A stretch of 64,000 nt of DNA from Allobosea sp. 117 (GTDB lineage Bacteria > Pseudomonadota > Alphaproteobacteria > Rhizobiales > Xanthobacteraceae), in NCBI RefSeq assembly GCF_000702305.1, contig NZ_JNLC01000011.1:62001-126000 (forward strand), in the 5' to 3' direction. The notes under the pieces are model-generated. The model saw only the letters and a list, made by a program, of their open reading frames with translations, searched no databases and was not told the DNA's origin. Both the position numbers and the translations under genes were made by a program. The first letter of the stretch is position 1; the number at the start of each line of letters is the position of its first letter. Below, one piece after another: positions 18,277 to 27,824 of the stretch.

Positions 18277-18708
18277 ATGAGCGACAAGCCCACCAGCATC
18301 GAGGAAGCCTGCGTCACGCTCGGTCTGCGCATGACCGACCAGCGGCGGGTGATCGCGCGCGTGATCGCCGATGCGCAGGACCATCCCGATGTCGAGGAGC
18401 TGCACCGGCGGGCAGCGGCGGTGGACGACCGCATCTCCATCTCCACCGTCTACCGGACGGTGAAGCTGTTCGAGGATGCCGGCATCATCGAGCGCCACGA
18501 TTTCCTCGACGGGCGCTCGCGCTACGAGCCGGTACCGGACGAGCACCACGATCATCTGATCGATCTGCGCTCGGGACATGTCGTCGAGTTCCAGTCCGAG
18601 GAGATCGAGCGGCTGCAGGAGGAGATCGCCCGCAAGCTCGGCTACCGGCTGGTCGGCCACCGGCTGGAGCTCTACGGCGTGCCGCTCGACAGCAAGCCCA
18701 AGGGATAG
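18277..18708 (+). CDS. mur: Fur-family regulator, Rhizobia-type Mur (manganese-responsive)
   Basis: The 143-residue metalloregulator has an N-terminal winged helix (RMTDQRRVIARVI, ISISTVYRTVKLFEDAG) and a C-terminal dimer domain with the metal ligands in DEHHDHLID (His90, His91, His93). No CXXC structural-zinc motifs are present, which fits the Hyphomicrobiales Mur/Fur group that controls manganese (and in some species iron) genes. The ATG at 18277 has GAGAG upstream and matches the family's start. plsC begins 8 bases after the stop. Confidence 0.88.
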   Translation: MSDKPTSIEEACVTLGLRMTDQRRVIARVIADAQDHPDVEELHRRAAAVDDRISISTVYRTVKLFEDAGIIERHDFLDGRSRYEPVPDEHHDHLIDLRSGHVVEFQSEEIERLQEEIARKLGYRLVGHRLELYGVPLDSKPKG

Positions 18709-18716
18709 ACCCTTCC

Positions 18717-19499
18717 GTGCGCGCGATCCTCGTGCTCGTGCCGGTCGTCATCGTCACGCTCGTCGGCATCCCGCTACAATGGCTGTCGATCAGGCTGAAG
18801 CTGCCGAGCCGGCGATGGATTCCGGTGCTCTACCACCGGTTCCTGCTGCGGATGATCGGCACGAGGATACGCGTGGTCGGCGCGGTCACGGCGACGCGGC
18901 CGCTGATTCTGGTCTCCAACCACGTCTCCTGGCTCGACATACCGGTGCTCGGCGCGCTGGCGCCGCTCGGCTTCGTCGCCAAGAGCGAGGTCGCCTCCTG
19001 GGCCGGCGTCGGGCTGCTGGCGCGCCTGCAGCGCACCGTCTTCGTCGACCGCAACAGCCGCAGCGCCACCGGGCGCGTGAACCGGGAAATCGCCGAGCGG
19101 CTCGCCGAGGGCGACCCGGTCGTGCTGTTCGCCGAAGGCACGTCGAGCGACGGCAACCGCGTGCTGCCCTTCCGCTCCGCCTTGCTCGGGGCGACCCGGC
19201 AGGCCTTCGGCGAGGGACCGCCGGCCAGCGTGCAGCCGCTCGCCATCGCCTATGTCGGCTTCGGCGGCATACCGATGGGGCGGCCGCGGCGCCCGCAGGT
19301 CGCCTGGTATGGCGATATGGACCTCGCCCCGCATCTGTTCGCCCTGCTGAGGCGCGGCGCCGTCGACGTCGAGGTGCATGTCGGCGCGCCGGTCGAGGCG
19401 TCCGAGCGCAAAGCCATCACGCTGGCGGCCGAGCGGGCGAGCCGCGCCATGCTGGCCGGGGCGCTCACCGGGCGGACACGCGCCGCGCAGGGAAGCTGA
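18717..19499 (+). CDS. plsC: 1-acyl-sn-glycerol-3-phosphate acyltransferase
   Basis: Membrane enzyme that acylates lysophosphatidic acid, or a related lysolipid, in phospholipid synthesis. The 260-residue product has an N-terminal membrane helix, the catalytic HX4D motif in NHVSWLDI (about residue 62), and the FAEGTSSDG substrate motif. The start is a GTG eight bases after mur. In alphaproteobacteria a PlsC homologue in this position can also be the ornithine-lipid acyltransferase OlsA; sequence alone does not decide. Confidence 0.88.
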   Translation: MRAILVLVPVVIVTLVGIPLQWLSIRLKLPSRRWIPVLYHRFLLRMIGTRIRVVGAVTATRPLILVSNHVSWLDIPVLGALAPLGFVAKSEVASWAGVGLLARLQRTVFVDRNSRSATGRVNREIAERLAEGDPVVLFAEGTSSDGNRVLPFRSALLGATRQAFGEGPPASVQPLAIAYVGFGGIPMGRPRRPQVAWYGDMDLAPHLFALLRRGAVDVEVHVGAPVEASERKAITLAAERASRAMLAGALTGRTRAAQGS

Positions 19500-19724
19500 G
19501 CCGAAGCACACCGCTGCGCATTCCCTTTTCGGGGGAATCCCGTTAATAGAAGGATCAGGCGTGGCCGAGGAGACGTTGACGATCTCAAAGAGGGAACGAG
19601 CGACGATTTGTGCGGACGCCTTCACCACGGCGTCGCATGAGCGCGCCACAGTTCCCAGTCGGTTCCGCATCGCCGGGCTTGCATGTGTCGCAACGCCGCC
19701 GCGGTTCCGGTCGATCGAAGCGCA

Positions 19725-21176
19725 ATGAGCGAGCCCCGCAAGCTTTACGTCAAGTCCTTCGGCTGCCAGATGAACGTCTATGACGCCCAGCGCATGACGG
19801 ACACGCTGGCGCGCGAAGGCTATGTCGAGACCGACAGGCCGGACGACGCCGACCTGGTCATCCTCAACACCTGCCACATCCGCGAGAAGGCGGCCGAGAA
19901 GGTCTATTCCGAGCTCGGAAGGCTGCGCAAGCAGCAGGAGGAGCAGGGCCGCAAGACCATGGTCGCGGTGGCCGGCTGCGTCGCGCAGGCGGAAGGGTCC
20001 GAGATCATCAAGCGCGCGCGGGTGGTCGACCTCGTGGTCGGTCCGCAGAGCTATCACCGCCTGCCCGAGCTGATCGCCAGTGCCGAACAGCGGCGGGGTG
20101 TGGTGGAGACGGAGTTCCCGGTCGAAGAGAAGTTCGACCATCTGCCGCCGCCCACCCCGGCGGCGATCGCCAAGCGTGGGCCGACCGCCTTCGTCACCGT
20201 GCAGGAAGGCTGCGACAAGTTCTGCACCTTCTGCGTCGTGCCCTATACGCGCGGCGCCGAGTTCTCGCGGCCCGTCGATAAGGTGCTGGACGAGGTAAAG
20301 CGCCTCGCCGATGCCGGCGTGCGCGAGGTCACGCTGATCGGCCAGAACGTCAACGCCTATCACGGCCTCGACGCCCATGGCCGTCCCGCCGGCCTCGCCG
20401 AGCTGGTGCGCCGCGTGGCGGCGATCGGCGGCATAGCGCGCGTGCGCTACACGACGAGCCATCCGCGCGACATGGACGAGGGGCTGATCGCCGCGCATCG
20501 CGAGATTCCGGCGATGATGCCTTATCTGCACCTGCCGGTGCAGTCGGGCTCGAACCGGATCCTCGCCGCGATGAACCGCAAGCACGACCGCGAGCTCTAT
20601 TTCGAGCTGGTGGCGAAGGTGCGCGCGGCGCGCCCCGACATCGCCTTCTCGTCGGATTTCATCGTCGGCTTTCCAGGCGAGACCGACGAGGACTTCGCCG
20701 ACACCATGGACCTCGTGGAGAAGGTCGGTTTCGCCGGTGCCTTCTCGTTCAAATATTCGCCCCGCCCCGGCACCCCGGCGGCGGGCGAGGAGGATCAGCT
20801 CCCCGAGGCGGTGAAGAACGAGCGGCTCTATGCGCTCCAAGCGCTGCTCGACCGCCAGAAGGCGGCGTTCGACGAAGCCTGCCGCGGCCGGCGCTTCGAC
20901 ATCCTCCTGGAGAAGCCGGGCCGGCTACCCGGCCAGCTCATCGGCCGCTCCCCCTATCTCCAGTCCGTGGTCGTCGTCGCGCCGCCGGCGGCACTCGGGA
21001 CGCTGGCCACCGTCGAGGTGCGCGAGGTCTCGACCAAGAGCCTTTCCGCCGAAATCCTCGGCGGCGAATTCTTCCACGGCGATATTCTACCGCGTGAGCG
21101 TGCGTATGCAGGCAGTGCCGACAGCGTCAGGACCGGCGCGGCATCCTCCGCGCCCACACAGGAGGTAGAGGCTTGA
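19725..21176 (+). CDS. miaB: tRNA-2-methylthio-N6-dimethylallyladenosine synthase MiaB
   Basis: Radical-SAM methylthiotransferase that modifies A37 of tRNAs reading UNN codons. The 483-residue product has the N-terminal UPF0004 domain with three cluster cysteines (C14, C50, C85), the radical-SAM motif GCDKFCTFC (C163, C167, C170), and a C-terminal TRAM domain. The ATG at 19725 is the family start. The phoH start codon overlaps its stop. The 225-base leader (19500-19724) contains no gene. Confidence 0.97.
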   Translation: MSEPRKLYVKSFGCQMNVYDAQRMTDTLAREGYVETDRPDDADLVILNTCHIREKAAEKVYSELGRLRKQQEEQGRKTMVAVAGCVAQAEGSEIIKRARVVDLVVGPQSYHRLPELIASAEQRRGVVETEFPVEEKFDHLPPPTPAAIAKRGPTAFVTVQEGCDKFCTFCVVPYTRGAEFSRPVDKVLDEVKRLADAGVREVTLIGQNVNAYHGLDAHGRPAGLAELVRRVAAIGGIARVRYTTSHPRDMDEGLIAAHREIPAMMPYLHLPVQSGSNRILAAMNRKHDRELYFELVAKVRAARPDIAFSSDFIVGFPGETDEDFADTMDLVEKVGFAGAFSFKYSPRPGTPAAGEEDQLPEAVKNERLYALQALLDRQKAAFDEACRGRRFDILLEKPGRLPGQLIGRSPYLQSVVVVAPPAALGTLATVEVREVSTKSLSAEILGGEFFHGDILPRERAYAGSADSVRTGAASSAPTQEVEA

Positions 21177-22333
21177 GCGTGCGTCGCCCCGGACACGATA
21201 GCGACCGACGGAGTTCCAACCGCACGCTGGTGGGGGCGCGCGCCGGCGCCGCCGGCACCGCGTCAGCCAGCCCCCCGCGCTGGCTGCCCCCGGATGCCGA
21301 CGGGCCGACGCAGATCGTGCTCGCCTTCGACGACAACCGGCTCGCCAGCCTGCTGTTTGGCCATTACGGCCAGAACCTCGCCTTGATCGAGCGGCGGCTC
21401 GAGGTGGTGGCCGAGCAGCGCGGCAACCATGTGACGCTGGAGGGCACGCGCGAGGCCTGCGACCAAGCCCGCCACGTGCTGGAGACGCTCTATGCCCGGC
21501 TGAAGCAGGGTGCCGAGCTCAGCCAAGGCGATGTCGAGGGGGTGATCCGCGAGGCGGCCGCGCAGGGCTTCCTGTTCGACTTCGACCCGGCGACCCGCAA
21601 GCAGAGCTTCGACGAGATCCAACTGCGCCGGCGCCCGGTCCGGGCTCGCACCGCGGCGCAGGATGCCTATATCCGTGCCCTGAAGCGGCACACGCTGGTG
21701 TTCGGCGTCGGCCCGGCCGGCACCGGCAAGACGTGGCTCGCAGTCGCGTATGCGGTGCATCTGCTGGAACGCCGGGCGGTCGACCGGCTGATCCTGTCGC
21801 GCCCGGCGGTGGAGGCCGGCGAGCGGCTTGGCTTCCTGCCGGGCGACATGAAGGAGAAGGTCGACCCCTATCTGCGCCCGATCTATGATGCCCTGCACGA
21901 CCTGATGGACCGGGCCTTCGTCGAGCGCGCCCTTGCGTCGGGCGAAATCGAGATCGCCCCGCTCGCCTTCATGCGCGGCCGCACGCTGGCCAATGCCTGC
22001 GTGATCCTCGACGAGGCGCAGAACACGACGTCGATGCAGATGAAGATGTTCCTGACCCGGCTCGGCGAGAACTCGCACATGATCGTCACCGGCGATCCGA
22101 GCCAGATCGACCTGCCGCCCGGCCAGACCTCCGGTCTCGCCGAGGCGATCACGCTGCTGCGCGACGTCGAGGGCATCGAGGTCTGCCACTTCCAGGCGGC
22201 GGACGTGGTGCGCCACGAGCTGGTCGGCCGCATCGTCACGGCCTACGACAACAAGGGCAAGCCGCCGGCCGCGGCAGCCGCGCCGCAGGATTCCACGCCG
22301 AGGGAATCTGCCCCAAGGGAATCCGCTCCATGA
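21173..22333 (+). CDS. phoH: PhoH-like ATPase (YbeZ)
   Basis: Cytoplasmic P-loop ATPase of the PhoH family, linked to RNA/ribosome metabolism together with YbeY. The 386-residue protein has an N-terminal KH-like region (about 45-140), Walker A GPAGTGKT (180-187) and Walker [10 protein letters not shown]. The start is a TTG overlapping the miaB stop, chosen because GGAGGT lies six bases upstream; a GTG six bases later is an alternative. The ybeY start overlaps the stop codon (ATGA), so miaB-phoH-ybeY are translationally coupled. Confidence 0.93.
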   Translation: MSVRRPGHDSDRRSSNRTLVGARAGAAGTASASPPRWLPPDADGPTQIVLAFDDNRLASLLFGHYGQNLALIERRLEVVAEQRGNHVTLEGTREACDQARHVLETLYARLKQGAELSQGDVEGVIREAAAQGFLFDFDPATRKQSFDEIQLRRRPVRARTAAQDAYIRALKRHTLVFGVGPAGTGKTWLAVAYAVHLLERRAVDRLILSRPAVEAGERLGFLPGDMKEKVDPYLRPIYDALHDLMDRAFVERALASGEIEIAPLAFMRGRTLANACVILDEAQNTTSMQMKMFLTRLGENSHMIVTGDPSQIDLPPGQTSGLAEAITLLRDVEGIEVCHFQAADVVRHELVGRIVTAYDNKGKPPAAAAAPQDSTPRESAPRESAP

Positions 22334-22845
22334 GCGATGGCAGTAGACCCGAGGCCGACCTCGTCGCCGTCGACGTGCTCGTCGAGACGGATGGCTGGTC
22401 GGCCGTGCCGGACGCCGCCGCCATCGTCGAGGCGGCGGTGAGGGCGGCCTGCGCGGCCGCCGCGCCCGGGCTGGAGCCTGGCACCGAGGTCGCGGTGATG
22501 CTGACCGACGACGCGCATATCCGCGTGCTCAACCGCGACTGGCGCGGCAAGGACAAGGCGACCAACGTGCTGTCCTTCCCGGCGCCGGACGAGGACGCCT
22601 TCCAGGAGGCGCCGCATCTCGGCGACATCGCCATCGCCTTCGAGACGACGCAGCGCGAGGCGGCCGAGGAAGGCAAGCCGATCGCCCATCATCTCGCGCA
22701 TCTCGCCGTGCACGGCGCGCTGCACCTCATCGGCCACGACCATGAGGACGGGGAGGAGGCCGAGGCCATGGAGGCGACGGAGCGTCGCGTGCTGGCCGGC
22801 CTCGGCGTGCCCGATCCCTATGCCGAGACCGAACCCGTCATTTGA
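22330..22845 (+). CDS. ybeY: Endoribonuclease YbeY
   Basis: Metal-dependent RNase needed for 16S rRNA 3'-end maturation and ribosome quality control. The 171-residue protein has the zinc motif H-x3-H-x5-H in HGALHLIGHDH (His128, His132, His138) and the TNVLSFPAPD core strand. It overlaps phoH by four bases and lies 30 bases before the CorC-type gene, in the widespread phoH-ybeY-corC-lnt order. Confidence 0.96.
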   Translation: MSDGSRPEADLVAVDVLVETDGWSAVPDAAAIVEAAVRAACAAAAPGLEPGTEVAVMLTDDAHIRVLNRDWRGKDKATNVLSFPAPDEDAFQEAPHLGDIAIAFETTQREAAEEGKPIAHHLAHLAVHGALHLIGHDHEDGEEAEAMEATERRVLAGLGVPDPYAETEPVI

Positions 22846-22875
22846 TCTCATTGATATTGAACGCAGAAGAAAGCC

Positions 22876-24123
22876 ATGTCCGACCCTGTTTCCCGCTCCA
22901 CGCCGCCTCCCGCCGAGGCCTCTGCCGAAGGGCCAAGTAGCACCGCGCGCAGCGGCGCCTCCGGCGCGGGCGCGGATTATCGATCCGCCGAGCCGCGCGA
23001 GCGTGCCGGCCTGTTCGACCGCCTGCGCGGCCTGATCGCCGGCTGGCGCGGCTCCGGCTCGCTGCGCTCCGACCTCGCCGAGGTACTGGCCTCGGACAGC
23101 GACGTGGCGGCCGATCTGACCGCCACCGAGCGGACCATGCTCCGCAACATCCTGGAGCTGCGCGACCTCAGGGTCGGCGACGTGATGGTGCCACGCGCCG
23201 ACATCGTGGCGGTGCAGAAGGATATCAGCCTCGGCGAGCTGCTCGCCGTCTTCGCCAATGCCGGCCATTCGCGCCTCGTCGTCTACGACGACACGCTCGA
23301 CGACCCGGTCGGCATGGTCCATATCCGCGACCTCGTCGCCCATCTCACGCAGAAGGCGATGACGCCCCGCGCCAAGGCGGCCGCGGGAGACAAGGCTTCC
23401 ACCGGCGAGAAGGCCCCCACCGGCGAAGGCTCGCCCGCCGCGGAGCGGAGCGCCGGCGCGGCGCCGGACGCCAGGCCGCCGAGCTTCAACCTCAAGGCGA
23501 TCGACCTCTCCGCGCCGCTGAGCTCGGCGAAGCTGATCCGCCGCCTGCTGTTCGTGCCGCCCTCCATGCCCTCGATCGAGCTGCTCGCCTCGATGCAGGC
23601 CGGGCGCATCCACCTCGCCCTGGTGATCGACGAATATGGCGGCACCGACGGCATCGTCTCCATGGAAGACCTGATGGAGGAGATCGTCGGCGACATCGAG
23701 GATGAGCACGACGACGACGAGACGCCGATGATCGTGCGCCAGGCCGACGGCAGCTTCCTCGCCGATGCCCGCGCCGGGCTGGAGGAGGTGGCCGACATGG
23801 TCGACCCGGCCTTCGCGCTCGGCGAGGAGGCCGAGGAGGTCGACACGCTGGGCGGCCTGCTGGTCACGCTCGCCGGCCGGGTGCCGGTGCGCGGCGAGAT
23901 CGTCGCCGGGCCGGGCAATTTCGAGATCGAGGTGCTCGACGCCGATCCGCGCCGGGTGAAGCGCCTGCGCATCGTCGTCGCCCGCGACGGCGCGGCGCGC
24001 GCCCGCCGCCGCGAACGCGGCGGCAATGAGGCTCCCGCGGCCCGCAACAGCCTGCCGCCGCCGGCCGAGCAGTCGGGCGGAGGCCCGCGCGCGGCCGCGA
24101 ACCACGATTCGGACGCCGCGTGA
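22876..24123 (+). CDS. corC: CorC/HlyC-family CBS-domain protein
   Basis: The 415-residue cytoplasmic protein has two CBS domains (about 100-155 and 215-275, with VGDVMVPRADIVAVQ and VIDEYGGTDGIVSMEDLMEEIVG cut at 20) and a C-terminal CorC_HlyC transporter-associated domain. It lacks the DUF21 membrane domain, so it is the soluble CorC type tied to magnesium/cobalt homeostasis, though the family is poorly tested. A low-complexity Lys/Gly/Thr-rich insertion (about 160-200) splits the CBS pair. The lnt start overlaps its stop. Confidence 0.9.
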   Translation: MSDPVSRSTPPPAEASAEGPSSTARSGASGAGADYRSAEPRERAGLFDRLRGLIAGWRGSGSLRSDLAEVLASDSDVAADLTATERTMLRNILELRDLRVGDVMVPRADIVAVQKDISLGELLAVFANAGHSRLVVYDDTLDDPVGMVHIRDLVAHLTQKAMTPRAKAAAGDKASTGEKAPTGEGSPAAERSAGAAPDARPPSFNLKAIDLSAPLSSAKLIRRLLFVPPSMPSIELLASMQAGRIHLALVIDEYGGTDGIVSMEDLMEEIVGDIEDEHDDDETPMIVRQADGSFLADARAGLEEVADMVDPAFALGEEAEEVDTLGGLLVTLAGRVPVRGEIVAGPGNFEIEVLDADPRRVKRLRIVVARDGAARARRRERGGNEAPAARNSLPPPAEQSGGGPRAAANHDSDAA

Positions 24124-25799
24124 GCCGGAGCGTGGCGGACCGGCCGTTGCTCGCACGCCGCTCCGCCGCGACCGGCCCCGACGGCTGGATGCGGCGCCTC
24201 GCCGACCTGCCGGCGGCGGCTGCCGACGGCATCATGCTGACCATCGGCTGGCGACGGCTGGCGGTCGCCTTCCTCGCCGGCGCGGTCTCGGCATTGGCCA
24301 TGCCGCCCTTCTCGGTCTGGCCGGTACTGGCGCTGACCTTCCCCGTGCTGGTCCTGCTGATCGACAGCGCAGCGATCAGCGGCGGGCGCGGCCTCGCCGG
24401 TGCCGCCGCCAGCGGCTGGTGGTTCGGTTTCGGCTATTTCCTCGCCGGCCTGTGGTGGATCGGCAATGCCTTCCTGGTGCAGGCGGACGCCTTCGCCTGG
24501 CTGCTGCCGTTCGCCGTGCTCATCCTGCCGGCCGGGATGGCTCTCTTCATCGCGCTCGGGTGCCTGTTGGCGCGCCTCGTCTGGTGCGGGGGGCCGCTGC
24601 GCTTCCTCGCGCTGGCGGCCACCCTCACCACCTCGGAATGGCTGCGCGGCTGGGTGCTCACCGGCTTTCCATGGAACAATTTCGGCTATGCGCTAGCGAG
24701 CGACCTTCCCATCGCCCAGTCGGCGGCGGTGTTCGGCCTGTGGGGGCTGAGCTTCGTGGCGGTCGCGAGCCTCTCAAGCACCACCGCGCTCGCCGTTCGT
24801 TCTTCCGGCCGCTTCCTGCCCCCGCTGGTTGCAGCGCTCGTGCTCGCCGGCCTGTGGGGGGCCGGCTCTTGGCGGCTCGCCCGGACCGAAATCCCGACCG
24901 TGCCGGGCGTGAAGCTGCGCATCATGCAGCCTGACCTGCCGCAGGATCAGAAGTTCCGCTACGACGCCCGCAACGCGGTGATGGACCTCTATGTCGGCAC
25001 CAGCCGCAGCGCCGGGCTGGAGAACGTCACCCATCTGTTCTGGCCGGAATCTGCCTTCCCGTTCTTCCTCGAACGGGAGCCCGACGCGCTGCTGCGCGTC
25101 GCCGACCTGCTGCCGCCGGGCGCCATACTCGTCACCGGTGCGGCTCGGCTCGGCCCGCCGCTGCCCGGCTCGGACAGGCCGCAGGTGTTCAACAGCCTGC
25201 GGGCGATCGGCTCGGACGGCGCCATCCTCGCCACCGTCGACAAGGTGCATCTGGTGCCCTTCGGCGAATATCTGCCCTTCCAGAACCTGCTGGAGAGCCT
25301 TGGCCTCGAACAGCTCACGCGGGTGCGCGGGGGCTTTGCGGCGGCGCCGGCCCGGCGGGCGATCGCCATTCCGGGCTTGCCGGCGGCAGCGCCGCTGATC
25401 TGCTACGAGGCGATCTTCCCCGGCGCCGTGCTGCCGGAAGCGACGGCCGCCGGCCCGGCGAAGCGGCCCGGCGTGCTGCTCAACGTCAGCAACGATGCCT
25501 GGTTCGGCATGACGCCCGGCCCCTACCAGCACTTCGCGCAGGCGCGGCTGCGCACCGTCGAGGAAGGCCTGCCGATGATCCGGGCCACCAACAACGGCAT
25601 CTCGGCCATCATCGATCCGCTCGGCCGAATCACCGGCATGCTACCCTTGGGTGCGCGCGGGGTACTGGATGGGGAGCTGCCGGCGGCCGCGGCTCCCACG
25701 CTCTACAGTCGCATTGGCAACACGGTACCGTTCGTTCTCGTAATGTCTGCCTTCGCCGCGGCGCTTTGGGCACGACGGCGATCTACACGCATAGGTTGA
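24120..25799 (+). CDS. lnt: Apolipoprotein N-acyltransferase
   Basis: Inner-membrane enzyme that adds the third acyl chain to lipoproteins. The 559-residue product has an N-terminal bundle of membrane helices and a C-terminal nitrilase domain. The catalytic triad is visible: Glu in WPESAFPF, Lys in VDKVHLVPFGEYLP and Cys in PLICYEAIFPG. The GTG start overlaps the corC stop. A terminator-like hairpin follows at 25852-25883. The lspA gene of the same lipoprotein pathway lies at 59.5 kb. Confidence 0.96.
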   Translation: MSRSVADRPLLARRSAATGPDGWMRRLADLPAAAADGIMLTIGWRRLAVAFLAGAVSALAMPPFSVWPVLALTFPVLVLLIDSAAISGGRGLAGAAASGWWFGFGYFLAGLWWIGNAFLVQADAFAWLLPFAVLILPAGMALFIALGCLLARLVWCGGPLRFLALAATLTTSEWLRGWVLTGFPWNNFGYALASDLPIAQSAAVFGLWGLSFVAVASLSSTTALAVRSSGRFLPPLVAALVLAGLWGAGSWRLARTEIPTVPGVKLRIMQPDLPQDQKFRYDARNAVMDLYVGTSRSAGLENVTHLFWPESAFPFFLEREPDALLRVADLLPPGAILVTGAARLGPPLPGSDRPQVFNSLRAIGSDGAILATVDKVHLVPFGEYLPFQNLLESLGLEQLTRVRGGFAAAPARRAIAIPGLPAAAPLICYEAIFPGAVLPEATAAGPAKRPGVLLNVSNDAWFGMTPGPYQHFAQARLRTVEEGLPMIRATNNGISAIIDPLGRITGMLPLGARGVLDGELPAAAAPTLYSRIGNTVPFVLVMSAFAAALWARRRSTRIG

Positions 25800-25851
25800 T
25801 CGACGCTCCTCCCCGCTTTGCCTAGACTGCCGGCCCCGGGGGCTAGCGTCA

Positions 25852-25883
25852 CTCCTCGTTCCAGCGAGAGCGAGGAGGTTTTT
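25852..25883 (+). terminator. Intrinsic terminator/attenuator after lnt
   Basis: A 7-bp stem, CTCCTCG (25852-25858) with CGAGGAG (25871-25877), is followed by GTTTTTCT. The loop of 12 bases can fold further (CTCG/CGAG). It lies 52 bases after the lnt stop and only 22 bases before the next ATG, so it may act as an attenuator for the downstream HTH gene as well as an end for the lnt transcript. Confidence 0.7.
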
Positions 25884-25905
25884 CTGTTTGCATATAGGAA
25901 CGTCG

Positions 25906-26316
25906 ATGACCAAGAAGTCTCCCAATCCGATTGACAAGCATGTCGGCAGCCGGGTTCGCATGCGTCGCATGATGGTGAATATGAGCCAGGAAAAGCTTGG
26001 GGAGAGCTTGGGCATTACCTTCCAGCAGATCCAGAAGTACGAGAAGGGCACGAACCGGATCGGGGCCAGCCGGCTTCAGCACATTTCGACGGTGCTCGGT
26101 GTCCCGGTCTCCTTCTTCTTCGACGGCGCGCCGTCGGGAGTACCTGCCGCCAACGGCTTCGCCGAGGATGCCTCGCCGGCCTTCGTGTCGGATTTTCTGG
26201 CGACATCGGAAGGACTTGCGCTCACCCGCGCGTTCACCCGCATCTCCGACGCCAAGGTGCGGCGCCGCGTCGTCGACCTCGTCGAGGCGATCGCCGGAGA
26301 CGAAGCGCAGGCGTGA
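25906..26316 (+). CDS. HTH XRE-family transcriptional regulator
   Basis: The 136-residue protein has an N-terminal Cro/CI-type helix-turn-helix (about 10-65, with MSQEKLGESLGITFQQIQKYE) and a short C-terminal tail without a known sensor domain. Such proteins sit between lnt and metK in many Hyphomicrobiales. The ATG at 25906 has AGGAA five bases upstream. The gene is flanked by terminators on both sides (25852-25883 and 26323-26352), so it may form its own short transcript. Targets are unknown. Confidence 0.9.
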   Translation: MTKKSPNPIDKHVGSRVRMRRMMVNMSQEKLGESLGITFQQIQKYEKGTNRIGASRLQHISTVLGVPVSFFFDGAPSGVPAANGFAEDASPAFVSDFLATSEGLALTRAFTRISDAKVRRRVVDLVEAIAGDEAQA

Positions 26317-26322
26317 GGAAAG

Positions 26323-26352
26323 GCGTGGCACGAGGGCCACGCGTTCTTTTTT
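26323..26352 (+). terminator. Rho-independent terminator before metK
   Basis: A perfect 7-bp stem, GCGTGGC/GCCACGC (26323-26329 with 26336-26342), a 6-base ACGAGG loop and a T-rich tail (TTCTTTTTT) begin seven bases after the HTH stop codon. This is the clearest intrinsic terminator in the window and separates metK from the upstream genes. Confidence 0.88.
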
Positions 26353-26440
26353 CCGAACGAATTCTTCGCAACAGCCTTGACCGCCCGACAGGCTCTTGTC
26401 AGAAAACGAGGGCCGGTCGCCCCGTGGGCGGCGGCCTCAG

Positions 26441-26465
26441 AGCATGTTTGATCCGCGGACATGCT
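26441..26465 (+). repeat. Hairpin in the metK leader, related to a dispersed GAGCATG palindrome
   Basis: AGCATGT (26441-26447) and ACATGCT (26459-26465) form a 7-bp stem with an 11-base loop. The arms resemble those of the larger element at 43006-43053. The metK leader (26353-26545) otherwise shows no recognised SAM riboswitch. Confidence 0.5.
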
Positions 26466-26545
26466 TCCGTTTGGACCGCGAGCTCTTTCCCGACGCTGAT
26501 CCGCTACGCCGGCAAGGAAGGGCTCTAGCCGAGGAGACGCGCCCC

Positions 26546-27739
26546 GTGTCCCGCCAAGACTATCTGTTCACCAGCGAATCCGTTTCCGAAGGCCATCCGG
26601 ACAAGGTCTGCGACCGCATCTCCGACGAGGTGGTGGACGCCTTCTTCCGCCACGGCCCCGAATATGGCTGGGATCCGGGACAGCTACGCGTCGCCTGCGA
26701 GACGCTCGCCACCACCAACCGCGTGGTGATCGCCGGCGAGACCCGCGGTCCCTCGCAGATCACCCGGGACTACATCACCCATCTCGCCCGGCTGGCCATC
26801 AAGGATATCGGCTACGAGCAGGAAGGCTTCAGTTGGGACAAGGCCGAGGTCGACGTGCACCTGCACGCCCAGTCGGCCGATATCGCCCAGGGTGTCGATT
26901 CGGCCAACAACAAGGACGAGGGCGCGGGCGACCAGGGCATCATGTTCGGCTATGCCTGCCGCGAGACCCCGGAGCTGATGCCGGCGCCGATCTTCTACGC
27001 CCACAAGATCCTGAAGCTGCTTGCCAATGCCCGCCATTCCGGCGAGAGCACGGTGCTCGGCCCCGACGCTAAGAGCCAGGTGACGGTGCGCTATGCCGGC
27101 GGCAAGCCGGTCGAGGTCACGCAGATCGTGCTGTCGACGCAGCATCTCGACGCCGACCTCTCGTCCCACGACGTGCAGTCCATCGTCGAGCCCTATATCC
27201 GCGAGGCGCTGCCCGAGGGCTGGATCACCCCCTCGACCATCTGGCACGTCAACCCCACCGGTAAGTTCGTGATCGGCGGCCCGGACGGCGATTGCGGCCT
27301 CACCGGCCGCAAGATCATCGTCGACACCTATGGCGGCGCGGCCCCGCATGGTGGCGGCGCTTTCTCCGGCAAGGACCCGAGCAAGGTCGACCGCTCCGCC
27401 GCCTATGCCGCGCGCTATCTCGCCAAGAACGTGGTGGCCGCCGACCTCGCCGACCGCTGCACCATCCAGATCGCCTATGCGATCGGCGTGTCCGACCCGC
27501 TCGCGGTCTATGTCGACCTGCACGGCACCGGCAAGGTCGACGAGGCTAAGCTCGAGGTGATCCTGCGCGAGGTGATGAACCTGCGCCCGCGCGGCATCCG
27601 CGAGCATCTCGAGCTCAACAAGCCGATCTATGCCCGCACCTCGGCCTATGGCCATTTCGGCCGGCCGGCCGAGGAGGATGGCGGCTTCTCCTGGGAGCGC
27701 ACCGATCTCGCCAAGGAAATCCGCTCGGCGCTGAGCTGA
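26546..27739 (+). CDS. metK: S-adenosylmethionine synthetase
   Basis: Makes SAM from methionine and ATP. The 397-residue product has the N-terminal [17 protein letters not shown] motif, the [12 protein letters not shown] phosphate-binding hexapeptide region and the [19 protein letters not shown] loop. I chose the GTG at 26546: a GAGGAG site lies nine bases upstream and the protein then begins exactly where the family does. An upstream in-frame ATG would add 50 unrelated residues. It supplies the methyl donor for trmB downstream. Confidence 0.95.
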   Translation: MSRQDYLFTSESVSEGHPDKVCDRISDEVVDAFFRHGPEYGWDPGQLRVACETLATTNRVVIAGETRGPSQITRDYITHLARLAIKDIGYEQEGFSWDKAEVDVHLHAQSADIAQGVDSANNKDEGAGDQGIMFGYACRETPELMPAPIFYAHKILKLLANARHSGESTVLGPDAKSQVTVRYAGGKPVEVTQIVLSTQHLDADLSSHDVQSIVEPYIREALPEGWITPSTIWHVNPTGKFVIGGPDGDCGLTGRKIIVDTYGGAAPHGGGAFSGKDPSKVDRSAAYAARYLAKNVVAADLADRCTIQIAYAIGVSDPLAVYVDLHGTGKVDEAKLEVILREVMNLRPRGIREHLELNKPIYARTSAYGHFGRPAEEDGGFSWERTDLAKEIRSALS

Positions 27740-27793
27740 GCCGCGCGACATGGCAGGGCCCCCGGTTGCGGGCGCCCTGCGCCGGCTATAATC

Positions 27794-27815
27794 GGGGCGG
27801 AGATCACTCCGCCCC
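27794..27815 (+). terminator. Hairpin between metK and trmB
   Basis: A perfect 7-bp GC stem, GGGGCGG/CCGCCCC, with an 8-base loop lies 54 bases after the metK stop and ends 9 bases before the trmB ATG. There is no U-tract. It could attenuate read-through or structure the trmB leader, whose ribosome-binding site is otherwise weak. Confidence 0.45.
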
Positions 27816-27824
27816 GAATGCGTT

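Noticed and set aside
19500-19724. Possible tRNA-like segment (GCGTGGCCGAGGAG) before miaB
   Set aside because: No acceptor, D, anticodon and T arms can be folded from it.
18774-20840. A 688-codon minus-strand open frame antisense to plsC and miaB
   Set aside because: Both plus-strand genes have clear catalytic motifs; the antisense product has none and low-complexity composition.
26353-26545. SAM riboswitch before metK
   Set aside because: I could not match the conserved cores of SAM-II or SAM/SAH aptamers; only a simple hairpin is seen. A covariance search would settle it.
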